Source of the DNA: Nitrosomonas sp.
GTDB lineage: Bacteria; Pseudomonadota; Gammaproteobacteria; Burkholderiales; Nitrosomonadaceae
Assembly: GCF_021731985.1 (NCBI RefSeq)
Contig: NZ_JAKFWH010000043.1
Span: forward strand, 1-64,000
Direction: 5' to 3'
Length of the DNA: 64,000 nt
This document shows positions 16,481 through 26,220 of this stretch, in pieces. A model generated the notes under the pieces. The model was given only the letters and a program-made list of their open reading frames with translations. It had not been told where the DNA came from and did no database searches. The position numbers and the translations under genes were made by a program. Numbering within the stretch: position 1 is the stretch's first letter; every line of letters starts with the position of its first letter.

Positions 16481-19026
16481 ATTCGGCATCGTTATCCCGC
16501 TGGCTGCTATTCGGTGAATGGCGTGCGCATTTTGTGCAAATGATCGTGGCACTCGTTGCCATTGCCATTGGTGTCGCTATGGCGTTTTCAATCCATTTGA
16601 TCAATACGGCGGCGTTCAATGAATTTTCTGCGGCGAGCAAGAGCCTTTCCGGACAATCGGATTTACAGGTATATGGCCGGAAAGCGTTTTTTGATGAGTC
16701 GCTTTATCCGTTGTTGGCCAACACCGAAGGTGTGGCGTTAGCGAATCCGGTTTTGGAATTGGATGTGGTGGTGCCGGGTAAACTGCAAAACAGAAACGAT
16801 CACAAACTGAAAATCATCGGGATTGATATGTTTCGGGCGGTGCAGATTTCGCCGGATTTACTGGGATTGACTGAGGAAGGAAAAACGCTGGATCGGCTAG
16901 CAAGCGATGCTATTTTTCTGTCGCCAGCCGCGATGGAATGGTTGCAAGTTGAACAAGGCGATTCGCTATCCCTGCATGTGGGCTTGCAAACCATTACCTT
17001 GCGCGTGGCAGGCGGTTTGGTGCGGGCGCGGGCAGGGCAACGCATTGCGGTGATGGATATTGGTGTGGCGCAGTGGCGCTTCCAGCAGCTCGGTTTATTG
17101 TCACGGATCGAGTTGAAGCTAAAGAATGTTGTCAATCATGCAGCGTTTAAAGTCAAGTTGGCTGAGCAACTGGGCGAATCGTATCGGGTGACTGAGGCAA
17201 TCGATCAGGAAAAGCGGATTGCCAATATGTCGCGTGCATACCGGGTCAACTTGAACATGCTGGCGCTGGTGGCGCTGTTTACCGGCACGTTTCTGGTGTT
17301 TTCCACGCAGGTACTCTCAGTCATTCGGAGGCGCCAGCAATTTGCGCTGTTGCGCGTCCTGGGTTTTACACGGCAACAGCTATTGCGGCAAATTATCACC
17401 GAAGGGGCGATCCTCGGGGTGATCGGCTCGCTGCTGGGATTGGGCCTAGGGTATGCCATTGCAGCCACAGCGATTCAGTTGCTGGGCGGAGATTTGGGTA
17501 CTAACTTTTTTCCGGGTGTTAAGCCCAGCATTTATTTTGATCCAATGGCTGCATTGATATTCTTTCTGGTTGGGCTCATTGTGACAATGCTAGGAAGTAT
17601 CGCACCGGCATTAGAGGCAGCGCGTGCTAAGCCGGCGCTGGCTTTGCGGTCCGGCAGTGAGGATGTGGCCATGGCAAAATTCTCACCGCCTTGGTTTGCT
17701 GTGATTTGTTTACTGGTTGCCCTGCTGTTCACACAGCTACCGCCCATTTTTGGGCTGCCGGTTTTCGGCTATCTGGCCATTGCACTACTGTTGATCGGTG
17801 GTATTGCGTTGATGCCGCGTTTTGCGGCATGGGTTTTTTCGAGGCTATTGAGCCAATTGCAGCGTTACCGGTTAAGCGCTGTTTTTACACTGGTGCTGGC
17901 GCGCCTGGCAAATGCGCCTAACCAGGCTGCTATCGCGCTGGGGGGGATACTGGCCAGTTTTAGTCTGATGGTGGCAATGGCGATTATGGTGACGAGTTTC
18001 CGCGTATCGATCGATGACTGGCTGGGGCATGTGTTACCGGCCGATTTATATGTGCGCGCTGCGGCAAGCGGTGATCAAGGCGGTTTCCAACTCGACACGC
18101 AAAAGGCGATAGCCGAGCTACCCGGTTTTGATCGTGTGGATTTTTTCCGTACGCAGCAACTATCACTCGACGCGAACCGGCCGGAAATCACCTTGTTTGC
18201 TAGGCCTGTCGATAGAACCGATGCGCGGAATACACTGCCGCTGACGGATGATAGGATTGCGCCGGGAGCGCTGCCCGGAAATGTAATGCCGGTCTGGGTG
18301 TCGGAAGCGATGGTTGATTTATATGGTTACCGGGTAGGAGAAAAAGTGACATTGCCGATCGGCGCAACATTCAGTGAGTTTCTGGTTGCCGGTGTGTGGC
18401 GTGATTATGGCCGTCAATTTGGCGCGGTACAGATGCAACTGGCGGATTATCAGAGATTAACTGGGGATTTGAGTGTTAATACGGTCGCTTTGTGGTTACA
18501 GACTGGGATGACGCCGGATGCAGCTATTGCAAATTTGCGGCAATTGCCATTCGGTGCAGCACTGGAGATCTCCCGGTCGAGTGATATGCGCGCATTAAGC
18601 TTGGAAATATTTGATCGCAGTTTTGCGGTGACTTATATATTGGAAATGGTGGCAGTCGTGATCGGATTATTGGGCGTGGCGGCCAGTTTCTCGGCGCAAA
18701 CATTGGCGCGTGCGAAAGAATTCGGTATGTTGCGCCATATTGGTGTCATGCGGCGGCAAATTTTTGCGATGCTGGCTGCGGAAGGTGGTTTGTTAACGCT
18801 GCTTGGAATTGTGTTGGGTTTTGTATTGGGGTGGGGTATCAGTCTAATTCTGGTTTTTATTGTCAATCCGCAATCCTTCCATTGGACCATGCAATTGCAT
18901 CTGCCATGGGGTTGGTTGACGATGATCGCCGGGATTATGTTGGTTTCAGCGGCGCTGACGGCACTGCTGGCCGGGAGGCAGGTCGTATCCGGTAATGTGA
19001 TACGTGCGGTGCGGGAGGATTGGTGA
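16477..19026 (+). CDS. FtsX-family ABC permease, two-domain
   Basis: Inner-membrane permease of 849 residues with two FtsX units, as in fused LolC/E-like or MacB-like permeases. An N-terminal helix (IVALVAIAIGVAMAFSIHLI) is followed by a large periplasmic domain, then three helices with the conserved RRRQQFALLRVLGFTRQQLL. A second periplasmic region follows, then three closing helices beginning ILEMVAVVIGLLGVAASFSA with KEFGMLRHIGVMRRQIF. Such permeases move lipoproteins or transmit mechanical force rather than importing small solutes. It lies between its ATPase and an AttH-like gene, overlapping both. Confidence 0.88.
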   Translation: MNSASLSRWLLFGEWRAHFVQMIVALVAIAIGVAMAFSIHLINTAAFNEFSAASKSLSGQSDLQVYGRKAFFDESLYPLLANTEGVALANPVLELDVVVPGKLQNRNDHKLKIIGIDMFRAVQISPDLLGLTEEGKTLDRLASDAIFLSPAAMEWLQVEQGDSLSLHVGLQTITLRVAGGLVRARAGQRIAVMDIGVAQWRFQQLGLLSRIELKLKNVVNHAAFKVKLAEQLGESYRVTEAIDQEKRIANMSRAYRVNLNMLALVALFTGTFLVFSTQVLSVIRRRQQFALLRVLGFTRQQLLRQIITEGAILGVIGSLLGLGLGYAIAATAIQLLGGDLGTNFFPGVKPSIYFDPMAALIFFLVGLIVTMLGSIAPALEAARAKPALALRSGSEDVAMAKFSPPWFAVICLLVALLFTQLPPIFGLPVFGYLAIALLLIGGIALMPRFAAWVFSRLLSQLQRYRLSAVFTLVLARLANAPNQAAIALGGILASFSLMVAMAIMVTSFRVSIDDWLGHVLPADLYVRAAASGDQGGFQLDTQKAIAELPGFDRVDFFRTQQLSLDANRPEITLFARPVDRTDARNTLPLTDDRIAPGALPGNVMPVWVSEAMVDLYGYRVGEKVTLPIGATFSEFLVAGVWRDYGRQFGAVQMQLADYQRLTGDLSVNTVALWLQTGMTPDAAIANLRQLPFGAALEISRSSDMRALSLEIFDRSFAVTYILEMVAVVIGLLGVAASFSAQTLARAKEFGMLRHIGVMRRQIFAMLAAEGGLLTLLGIVLGFVLGWGISLILVFIVNPQSFHWTMQLHLPWGWLTMIAGIMLVSAALTALLAGRQVVSGNVIRAVREDW

Positions 19027-20135
19027 TGGCGGAGAGTAAAAATACCGGTAGGCGTTATTTCTTGCGTTTTGTCAGCATGATTATGCTGATTCTAAGCTTG
19101 GTTGCTGCGGAGACGATCGCTGAATCTTCCCGGTTGTTGCCGGTCGTGCCCGACTATAAGCTAACTTTTCCACATGATTACGGTGCGCATCAGGATTTTC
19201 GAATTGAATGGTGGTATATCACCGGCTGGTTGGAGACGGCAGATAAGAAACCACTGGGCTTTCAGGTTACCTTTTTTCGTTATGCGACTGACCAGAATCA
19301 GGACAATCCAAGCCGCTTTGCAGCGAAATATTTAATTATCGCGCATCTGGCATTATCCGATCCTGCCGCGGGCAAGCTGATGCATACTGAGAAATCTGCG
19401 CGTGAAGGTTTTGATCTGGCTTATGCCAGACCAGGCAATACCGATGTGAAGCTGGATGATTGGACCCTGGTGCGTGAGGAGGATGGACGTTATCAGGTGG
19501 ATATGCGAACCGGTGATTTTGGTTTGCAATTATCCTTGACTCCGACACAAATGCTGATGCTGCAAGATCAAAACGGTTTTTCCCGCAAAGGACCGAAGCC
19601 AGAGCAAGCAAGTTATTACTATAGCGAACCGCATTTAAGTGTAACCGGCACGGTTTTTCGTCAAAATAAGCCGGTTACTGTCAACGGCCGTGCTTGGCTT
19701 GATCACGAATGGTCGACTGCTTATCTGGATCCGGAGGCTGACGGTTGGGATTGGGTCGGTGCCAATCTGGATGACGGGTCATCCTTGATGGTTTTTCAAA
19801 TACGTAAAAAGAATGGTGGTAAAGTTTGGGCCTATGCCGCATTGCGCGATGTATCAGGCGAGGTTAAATTTTTTAATCCGGAACAAGTGGAATTTACACC
19901 TACGCGCACCTGGAAGTCGCCGCATACCGATGCGGTTTATCCTGTCGAGATGCATATTCGTACCGGTGAGATTGAATGGCAGCTTACGCCATTGCTGGAT
20001 GATCAGGAACTCGATTCACGCCAATCTACCGGAGCGGTTTACTGGGAAGGGGCAGTGACACTGATTAGAGACAATCAGCCTGCTGGGCGTGGCTATCTGG
20101 AACTAACGGGCTACGTGAAGTCTTTAGCATTATGA
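19026..20135 (+). CDS. AttH/CrtC-like secreted lipocalin-type protein
   Basis: Exported protein of about 369 residues with two lipocalin-like barrels, of the AttH/carotenoid 1,2-hydratase N-domain group. An N-terminal signal (FLRFVSMIMLILSLVAAETI) precedes the conserved YKLTFPHDYGAHQDFRIEWW, ITGWLET and LGFQVTFFR. The second half has VNGRAWLDHEWSTAYL and GWDWVGANLDDGSSLMVFQI, the usual second hallmark. ATG 19026 overlaps the permease stop and has GGGAGGA at 19013-19019, so it is chosen over the TTG at 19020. Genes of this type commonly follow a LolD/FtsX pair; the ligand is unknown. Confidence 0.85.
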   Translation: MAESKNTGRRYFLRFVSMIMLILSLVAAETIAESSRLLPVVPDYKLTFPHDYGAHQDFRIEWWYITGWLETADKKPLGFQVTFFRYATDQNQDNPSRFAAKYLIIAHLALSDPAAGKLMHTEKSAREGFDLAYARPGNTDVKLDDWTLVREEDGRYQVDMRTGDFGLQLSLTPTQMLMLQDQNGFSRKGPKPEQASYYYSEPHLSVTGTVFRQNKPVTVNGRAWLDHEWSTAYLDPEADGWDWVGANLDDGSSLMVFQIRKKNGGKVWAYAALRDVSGEVKFFNPEQVEFTPTRTWKSPHTDAVYPVEMHIRTGEIEWQLTPLLDDQELDSRQSTGAVYWEGAVTLIRDNQPAGRGYLELTGYVKSLAL

Positions 20136-20429
20136 GTGTAATTTGAATCCATTAGAATTCTAAAATCAATGGATGGATATGACTTTGAAAAGGCCATAAG
20201 TAAGGCAGGCTGGGGGTTTGTTTGAAAAAATGCTGCCGGATTGAGTGGATTTTTACAATAAATAGGGGAGATGCTTAATTTCAATACTTTCATTGTTGTT
20301 AAATGTGAGTTAGAATTTGTCACTGCAGTAATCAAGCGATGCGAGATGATTGCGAATGAAGTACTCGGTTCCATCAATCAAGGATCACTGTAATAGTGAA
20401 TCTTAGGAGCGGAGATAAAGTTTCATGAC

Positions 20430-20444
20430 CACAAAAATTTTGTG
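20430..20444. promoter_or_regulatory. small perfect inverted repeat upstream of the 35-residue gene
   Basis: CACAAAA and TTTTGTG surround a single A, about 80 bases before the small gene at 20525. It is operator-like in size and place but matches no site I can name. The rest of the gap 20136-20524 is AT-rich and shows no gene; a G run lies at about 20457-20464. Confidence 0.35.
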
Positions 20445-20524
20445 ATCGTGTAAGCAGGGGGGGGTCGATTATTTGTCGACTTTAATTCTTAATCAAAGAA
20501 ATACCTTAAACAAGGAGATTAGTT

Positions 20525-20632
20525 ATGGGCGAAATCAATAGAAGAGAAACAGATGCACAAGTTCTAAGATTGTTCTTCATTTCAACAGCTGCTTTTATCG
20601 TTATTGGAGCAGTTATTTACGGCGTTTTCTAG
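20525..20632 (+). CDS. 35-residue single-helix membrane peptide
   Basis: A short open frame with an excellent ribosome site: AAGGAG at 20512-20517, seven bases before the ATG. The peptide begins MGEINRRETDAQVLRL, a polar stretch, and continues as FFISTAAFIVIGAVIYGVF, one membrane helix, ending in TAG. The layout (charged N terminus, one helix to the last residue) resembles small accessory subunits of membrane complexes, but I recognise no family. It stands between the AttH operon and the copper genes, with a strong terminator 145 bases downstream. The ribosome site and the terminator argue that it is real. Confidence 0.6.
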   Translation: MGEINRRETDAQVLRLFFISTAAFIVIGAVIYGVF

Positions 20633-20777
20633 ACTGAAAAAATTTTATTGATGTCCTTAGTGGTTTAAGTTTTGCTGGCAATTGGTTTTTTAGCGCTATC
20701 AGAACTTTTCCAATCACTGCAAGTGCAAGTGGTAGACAGGGCAGAGTCAGTCAAATGTTTCCAAAAACAAAAACCAT

Positions 20778-20826
20778 AAACGCCCATCTAGCGGATATTC
20801 CTTATCCGCTAGATGGGCGTTTTTCA
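20778..20826 (+). terminator. strong rho-independent terminator, 20-bp perfect stem
   Basis: A perfect 20-base stem (20778-20797 with 20803-20822) closes a five-base loop, with the lower stem and tail giving a T-run. The core arm reads CGCCCATCTAGCGGATA. The stem is symmetrical, so it may end transcripts from both sides: the small gene on the plus strand and anything passing copZ on the minus strand. The rest of the gap 20633-21042 holds no gene I can see. Confidence 0.85.
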
Positions 20827-21042
20827 TCTAAAGGCACATCACAGAATATTGATGTGCAATTCTCACTCAAACATCATTGCGTTCTACAATAAAGCTCATA
20901 CAATTTAGCCTTTCTGTTCAAAACGAGCATAAAGAGTGTCAACTTGTTGTGGAATCTCTTGTGTCGATTATGTTTTTCTCCTTGCAGCGATGATTCTGAA
21001 TAGAACTAATCGGGATGACATGGAATGCTGAATAGTATTTTT

Positions 21043-21252
21043 CTAATCAATCACTTCGAACCCTGCATCAAGAATAGATTCTTTAAGTAGGGAAATACTG
21101 GTATTAGTGGGGTCGTACTGAACAATCGCTTGGGCGGGGTCGAGAGTAACTTCCGTTTGGATTACACCGGGCAGATTCTTTAGGACGGTTTTGATGCTAT
21201 TGACGCAACCCATGCAGGTCATGCCCTTTATTTTGATGGTGGTGGTTTGCAT
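21043..21252 (-). CDS. copZ: copper chaperone, heavy-metal-associated domain
   Basis: A 69-residue single HMA domain that would carry Cu(I) to the CopA pump in the cytoplasm. The metal site is GMTCMGC near residue 10, followed by the usual beta-alpha-beta pattern (NLPGVIQTEVTLDPAQAIVQ). The frame is open to 21300, overlapping copA. ATG 21252 has AAAGGA upstream and begins right before the domain, so it is chosen; the gap to copA is then 29 bases. It is transcribed just after copA, which supports the copper assignment. Confidence 0.88.
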   Translation of the reverse strand: MQTTTIKIKGMTCMGCVNSIKTVLKNLPGVIQTEVTLDPAQAIVQYDPTNTSISLLKESILDAGFEVID

Positions 21253-21281
21253 GATAATGGCTATTTCCTTTAAATAATTTT

Positions 21282-23675
21282 CTAATGATTCGTTTTCCAA
21301 CGTTTCAATAGCAGTGAATTGCTAACAACCGATACTGAACTCATGGCCATAGCCGCGCCGGCAATCACTGGGTTGAGCATGCCGATAGCGGCCAATGGAA
21401 TACCGAGCGTATTATAGACAAAGGCAAAGAATAAATTCTGACGTATTTTTCGGAGTGTGGCGCGCGAGAGAGAAATGGCATCGGCAACACTCATTAGATC
21501 GTTGCGTATCAAGGTGATATCAGCGGCTTCAATGGCGACATCAGAACCGGCGCCAATAGCAAAACTGACATCTGCTGCTGCCAAGGCTGGTGCGTCATTG
21601 ATGCCATCACCGACCATGGCGGTAAACTTGCCATCAGCTTTCAGCTTCATGACTTCTGCGGCTTTATCTTGTGGTAAAACTTCAGCGCGATATTGCGTAA
21701 TGCCGGTACGTTTGGCAATGGCAGCAGCGGTTACGGCATTGTCGCCAGTTAGCATTACCACTTCAATGCCCATCGATTGCAAGCGTTCAATGGCTCTCAG
21801 AGAAGTGTCTCGTAAGCGGTCTGCAATGGCCAGATAACCAAGGATTTGAGAAACGTTATTAGCAGTGGAGGCAATGCCGATGACCGTTTTCCCTTCTGCC
21901 TGCAGAGCGGTGATTTGCTTTTCATCCACGGTGGCGCCTTGTTGCCTGAGAAATTTGGGTGAGCCAAGCAGGTATTGGGTACCATTTATGCGAGCCGTGA
22001 TGCCACTGCCGGTGATAGCTGAGAAATTATTAATGGATTGAAGGGGTAATTGCATTTTCTGTGCACTGTCCAGAACCGCCCGGGCCAGCGGGTGTTCCGA
22101 TCCTTGTTCCAGGGAAGCTGCGATTTGCAAAAAGTCCTGCGTGTTGATCGATGCAATTGGGACAATGTCGGTGACTTCCGGTCTGCCTTCGGTGAGGGTG
22201 CCAGTCTTGTCGACAACGATGGTTTGAATCTTCTCGGCATTTTCCAGTGCCGCCGCATTCTTGACCAGTACACCAACCTGCGCACCGCGTCCTGTGCCAA
22301 CCATAATTGCGGTAGGTGTGGCGAGTCCCAGTGCGCAAGGGCAAGCGATGACCAGCACGGCGACAGCATTGATCAGCGCGGAAACAAAGTCATGGGTGAG
22401 CCACCAGTTAATTCCCAGGGTCAGGACGCTGATCGCCACGACAATGGGGACGAATATTCCAGAAATTGTATCCGCCAGGCGTTGGATGGGTGCCTTGGAA
22501 CCTTGTGCTTCTTCGACTAAATGAATGATGGCAGCCAGTTGGGTGTGTGCTCCGACACTGGTTGCACGGCATTTGAGCAGACCTTGTTGATTCAGCGTGG
22601 CGGCAAAGACTTTTGCACCCGCTTGTTTGCTGACGGGCAAGCTTTCGCCGGTTAGCATGGATTCGTTAATGCTGGATGATCCTTCCATGACAACGCCATC
22701 AACAGGCAGATTTTCACCCGGACGTACGATGAAAATATCGTTGACTTGCAGGCTGCTTGCTGGTACCTCGAGAATTTCTCCATTACGTTCGATACGGGCT
22801 GTTTTAGGTTGCAATCTGATCAGCGCTTCAATGGCCTCAGAAGTTTTTCCTTTGGCGCGCGCCTCCATCAATTTGCCCAGCAAAACGAGGGTAATAATCG
22901 CTGCACTGGCTTCAAAATAGACATGCTGATTCAATGCAAATGCTGTAACTATGACGCTGAAGAAATAGGCCATGCTGGTGCCTAATGCAACGAGTACATC
23001 CATATTGGCTCCGCCGCCACGCAGGGAGTGCCAGCCGCCAATATAGAAACGCCACCCAATCCAGAATTGCACCGGGGTTGCCAATAGCCATTGCAACCAT
23101 CGCGGTAGCATGTCCATATCATGTCCTGAGAACATGGCGCCCATTTGCAACACCAGCGGCAAAGTGAGAGCAGAGGAAATCCAGAACAAACGTAATTCCG
23201 CCTGATAGGCTGCCAGGCGCCGTGCTTTTTCTTCGGTGTGGCTGGATTCACTGATCTCGCTAGCATCATACCCTGCATTAATCACGGCATTGATCAAGTT
23301 GTCGACCGTTACCAAACCTGGTATGAAATTCACTTTGGCTGTTTCGGTTGCAACATTCACAGTGGCTGTGACACCGGGCAATTTATTCAGCGCTTTCTCG
23401 ATATGTCCGGCACAGGCCGCGCAAGTCATTTTGTGCAATTGCAGTTGCACAGATTGCGGAGCAATATGAAAACCGGATTTTTCTATGGCACTAATCAACG
23501 CATCCATTTTAATTTGGCTTTCATCATAATTGACATGCGCTTTTTCATTGGCGAAGTTGACAACCGCATGCACACCGGCGAGCTTGTTTAGATTCTTTTC
23601 GATACGTGCCGCGCAGGCAGCACATGTCATCCCTTCAATCGGAAGTTCAATTTTCTTGAGGATTGAAGAATTCAA
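21282..23675 (-). CDS. copA: copper-translocating P1B-type ATPase
   Basis: Exports Cu(I) across the inner membrane using ATP. It has 797 residues: two N-terminal HMA domains (GMTCAAC near residue 15; KMTCAAC near residue 83), then eight predicted helices with the ion-binding CPC in [18 protein letters not shown]. Also present are the TGES actuator motif, the phosphorylated Asp in [10 protein letters not shown], the HP pair in GSEHPLARA, and [10 protein letters not shown]. The CPC motif and HMA sequence favour copper or silver over zinc. copZ follows directly. No CueR-type regulator is seen nearby. Confidence 0.95.
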   Translation of the reverse strand: MNSSILKKIELPIEGMTCAACAARIEKNLNKLAGVHAVVNFANEKAHVNYDESQIKMDALISAIEKSGFHIAPQSVQLQLHKMTCAACAGHIEKALNKLPGVTATVNVATETAKVNFIPGLVTVDNLINAVINAGYDASEISESSHTEEKARRLAAYQAELRLFWISSALTLPLVLQMGAMFSGHDMDMLPRWLQWLLATPVQFWIGWRFYIGGWHSLRGGGANMDVLVALGTSMAYFFSVIVTAFALNQHVYFEASAAIITLVLLGKLMEARAKGKTSEAIEALIRLQPKTARIERNGEILEVPASSLQVNDIFIVRPGENLPVDGVVMEGSSSINESMLTGESLPVSKQAGAKVFAATLNQQGLLKCRATSVGAHTQLAAIIHLVEEAQGSKAPIQRLADTISGIFVPIVVAISVLTLGINWWLTHDFVSALINAVAVLVIACPCALGLATPTAIMVGTGRGAQVGVLVKNAAALENAEKIQTIVVDKTGTLTEGRPEVTDIVPIASINTQDFLQIAASLEQGSEHPLARAVLDSAQKMQLPLQSINNFSAITGSGITARINGTQYLLGSPKFLRQQGATVDEKQITALQAEGKTVIGIASTANNVSQILGYLAIADRLRDTSLRAIERLQSMGIEVVMLTGDNAVTAAAIAKRTGITQYRAEVLPQDKAAEVMKLKADGKFTAMVGDGINDAPALAAADVSFAIGAGSDVAIEAADITLIRNDLMSVADAISLSRATLRKIRQNLFFAFVYNTLGIPLAAIGMLNPVIAGAAMAMSSVSVVSNSLLLKRWKTNH

Positions 23676-23778
23676 TTGTGTTTTTCAATGAATGAAGCAT
23701 TTGCAAATGGCGGCATCATGGGCTGTGCAGGGTGAAGTTTATAAAACATACAGGCAGTTCTCTGGATGATAACCTTCA

Positions 23779-24393
23779 TTAGCGATCAAGGACCAGCACG
23801 CCATCGATCAGCTTAACTCTATCGCCTTGCTGGAAGCTGGCCGCATCAGGCAGTGCGATGATTGCTTGCCTGCCATCGCTCATAGTGATGCCGATTTGAT
23901 ACGGATTGCCTGAATTAGCCATATTGCCGCCGTGATTGCCAGGCGCGCCGCCCGTCGTGTCTGGTTGATTGGTGCCATGTGGGCGGATGATTTCCCTGGC
24001 GACTGTTCCAGCGACGATGCCGCTTGCGATTGCATTCAGGTTATTCCCTTGCCCCATTTTATTAACGAAATCAACAATGCCGCAATTGATGCATCCTGAT
24101 GTAGGCGGTTGCCTGGGGATAGTTCCAGCATCTGTGCTCTTAATACTGATGCTGTTTCGCGGCGTGCTAATGGCGGTGCCAACGCGATGAATGGATCTTG
24201 GCGGTCTGCCGAGATCCGGCGGGCTTTCGGGTGCGGGCTGAGGAGTCAGGTTCTGTGAATTTGAAGGTGGCTGATTACGATGATCTGCATTCGGCGATTG
24301 TGCGAACGCGATATCGACAGCAAACAGACTGAAAATACTGGCAGATACAACAGCTAATTTTGTTAAATCAATAACATGAAGGCTATTTGACAT
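23779..24393 (-). CDS. hypothetical secreted Pro/Asn-rich protein with glycine-rich helix
   Basis: 204 residues; not a family I can name with certainty. An N-terminal signal (LAVVSASIFSLFAVDIAFAQ) is followed by a long Pro/Ser/Asn-rich linker. Next comes a CINCG pair and a small-residue helix (NLNAIASGIVAGTVAREII) like glycine-zipper surface proteins. The C terminus (YQIGITMSDGRQAIIALP and QGDRVKLIDGVLVL) matches the small beta domain found at the end of SlyB-like/17-kDa antigen proteins. No lipobox Cys is seen. Probably periplasmic or envelope-associated. It is alone between copA and tatC. Confidence 0.6.
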   Translation of the reverse strand: MSNSLHVIDLTKLAVVSASIFSLFAVDIAFAQSPNADHRNQPPSNSQNLTPQPAPESPPDLGRPPRSIHRVGTAISTPRNSISIKSTDAGTIPRQPPTSGCINCGIVDFVNKMGQGNNLNAIASGIVAGTVAREIIRPHGTNQPDTTGGAPGNHGGNMANSGNPYQIGITMSDGRQAIIALPDAASFQQGDRVKLIDGVLVLDR

Positions 24394-24512
24394 CGCTGAT
24401 CTCCTCGAAGATAGACATCCATAAATGGGTTGTTTTTTAGAGTAAGAAGGATCGGGTTGGTTGCATTATAACGATTTCTATCTATCCTTGTTGGGGACAG
24501 GTATCAAATCGG

Positions 24513-25307
24513 TCAGTCTGTTTTTGTAGGAATATCTTTCTGTTCTGAAGGATCTGTTTGGGTAGGTGTTGACGCATCAGATTGAGTTTCTTGATCCTGT
24601 TTCTTTATCATAAAAGCAGCGATGAATATACCCAACTCATAAAGCAGGCACAAAGGTACTGCCAGCATAAATTGCGAAACGACATCGGGTGGTGTAATGA
24701 TGGCAGCAATGACGAATGCGCCGACAATTACATAGGGGCGGATTTCCTTTAGCTTCTCAATAGTGATTACGCCTGTTCTGACTAATATGATAACAAATAC
24801 CGGTACTTCAAAAGTGATACCAAATGCGAGGAACATGGATAAAACAAAGCTCAGGTATTTGCTGATGTCTGTCATTACAGCGACGCCTTCCGGCGCAAAA
24901 TAAGTAATGAACTCAAATACCAATGGCAACGCTGCAAAGTAGGCAAATGCCATACCGCAAAAGAACAGAAAGCTGCTGCCAATGACCAAAGGCAGCGCCA
25001 TACGTTTTTCATGAGAATAGAGTCCTGGTGCGACAAAAGCCCACATTTGATAAAAAGTGTGCGGTAATGTAATGACGAAAGCCATCATCATGGCGACTTG
25101 CATCGGTACAAAGAAAGGTGTCGCGACATCCGTGGCGATCATCTGGCCGCCTTGCGGTAGTTTCTCCAGCAGCGGTTGCGCCAACAAGGTGTAGAGTTCT
25201 CGCGCGAAAAAGGCACAGGGAAGAAAGCCCAGCATGAGTCCGCCCAGAATACGTATCATTCTGGTACGTAGTTCTACCAAGTGTGATAGGAATGAGCCTT
25301 CAAGCAT
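24513..25307 (-). CDS. tatC: Sec-independent protein translocase TatC
   Basis: Core receptor of the twin-arginine translocase, which binds signal peptides of folded proteins. 264 residues with six helices. The conserved N-terminal SFLSHLVELRTRMIR and the Glu-containing YFAPEGVAVMTDISKYLSFV (in parts) are diagnostic, as is FEVPVFVIILVRTGVIT. A charged C-terminal tail rich in Gln, Thr and Asp follows the last helix. It is the last gene of the long his-hinT-tat run on the minus strand. Confidence 0.95.
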   Translation of the reverse strand: MLEGSFLSHLVELRTRMIRILGGLMLGFLPCAFFARELYTLLAQPLLEKLPQGGQMIATDVATPFFVPMQVAMMMAFVITLPHTFYQMWAFVAPGLYSHEKRMALPLVIGSSFLFFCGMAFAYFAALPLVFEFITYFAPEGVAVMTDISKYLSFVLSMFLAFGITFEVPVFVIILVRTGVITIEKLKEIRPYVIVGAFVIAAIITPPDVVSQFMLAVPLCLLYELGIFIAAFMIKKQDQETQSDASTPTQTDPSEQKDIPTKTD

Positions 25308-25372
25308 GGTGATTGCTGTGGGACGGGTACGCTAAATGAGCATCAATAGACATCATATAGACAGCCGGACTA

Positions 25373-25765
25373 CTATTTTTTTTCGTTATCAAGGGAGTTG
25401 TTGGAAGATTCATTGCTACCTGAGACCGGTTGCCCGGATTCTTCATGAGATTGTGATGTGGACAGGTTTACAGGCGAATTATCTTCAGTTTTGACATCAG
25501 CAACGGTTGTTTTTAACTGATCAACGCCTTGTTGCACGGAATCTTCAATGGATTGAACCGTTTCCTGCACCGAAGATTGCATGTTCTTCAGTTCTTCCAT
25601 ACGCATTTCATTATGGATGTCGGTTCTAACGCTATACACGAAGTTCCGGCAGCGTCCGTATAAATTTCCCAATGTACGCGCTACAGTGGGTAGCCGTTCG
25701 GGTCCAATCACGATCAATGCAACCATAGAAATGACCAGTAGTTCCATAAAACTGATGTCAAACAT
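25373..25765 (-). CDS. tatB: Sec-independent protein translocase TatB
   Basis: Single-helix subunit that pairs with TatC to form the signal peptide receptor. The N terminus MFDISFMELLVISMVALIVI leads into GPERLPTVARTLG, the exact TatB hinge; an amphipathic helix and a long Ser/Asn-rich disordered tail follow. At 130 residues it is ordinary for TatB. It lies between tatA and tatC, about 65 bases before tatC. Confidence 0.93.
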   Translation of the reverse strand: MFDISFMELLVISMVALIVIGPERLPTVARTLGNLYGRCRNFVYSVRTDIHNEMRMEELKNMQSSVQETVQSIEDSVQQGVDQLKTTVADVKTEDNSPVNLSTSQSHEESGQPVSGSNESSNNSLDNEKK

Positions 25766-25849
25766 GTTGTTTTGCTGATTGAGACTGGATTAATGAAATC
25801 ATCGGTCAGACCTAATTATGCCTAGAAATTTCGCAGATTAATGGAATAT

Positions 25850-26188
25850 CTACGTTCTAGTTTGCGTTTTTTCCTTGATTTCTGCGTCTGTTATCTGGTT
25901 ATTTACGCTGGTTGACTGTGGTGCGCTGTTTCTGGTTTCAGTTGCTGATTTGCTGTCTTTGAAGGTGTTCACGGAAGCTTCCTTGCTTGCCGTGACTTCT
26001 ATCACTGATTCATTCATAGAGGTTGATTGCGATAGAGTATTTTCAGTATCTGATTCTTTCATGCCTTCTTTGAATCCTTTTAAGGCGCTTCCCAGATCAT
26101 TACCCAGATTGCGTAATTTCTTTGTACCGAATACCAGAACAACAATGACCAATACGATAATCCAATGCCAAATGCTGAATGTGCCCAT
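25850..26188 (-). CDS. tatA: Sec-independent protein translocase TatA
   Basis: Pore-forming subunit of the twin-arginine system. The helix is [20 protein letters not shown] followed by [18 protein letters not shown], the standard TatA hinge and amphipathic helix. The remaining 65 residues are Ser/Thr/Asn-rich and longer than in most TatA proteins. At 112 residues it is above the usual 70-90; the tail is probably unstructured. First of the three tat genes, just after hinT. Confidence 0.93.
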   Translation of the reverse strand: MGTFSIWHWIIVLVIVVLVFGTKKLRNLGNDLGSALKGFKEGMKESDTENTLSQSTSMNESVIEVTASKEASVNTFKDSKSATETRNSAPQSTSVNNQITDAEIKEKTQTRT

Positions 26189-26220
26189 TACTTTCTCCTT
26201 TTAAATGGAACAGTACTGGC

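Noticed and set aside
20430-20444. Inverted repeat considered as a terminator of the AttH operon
   Set aside because: Stem of seven weak pairs with a one-base centre and no T-run; better as a possible operator.
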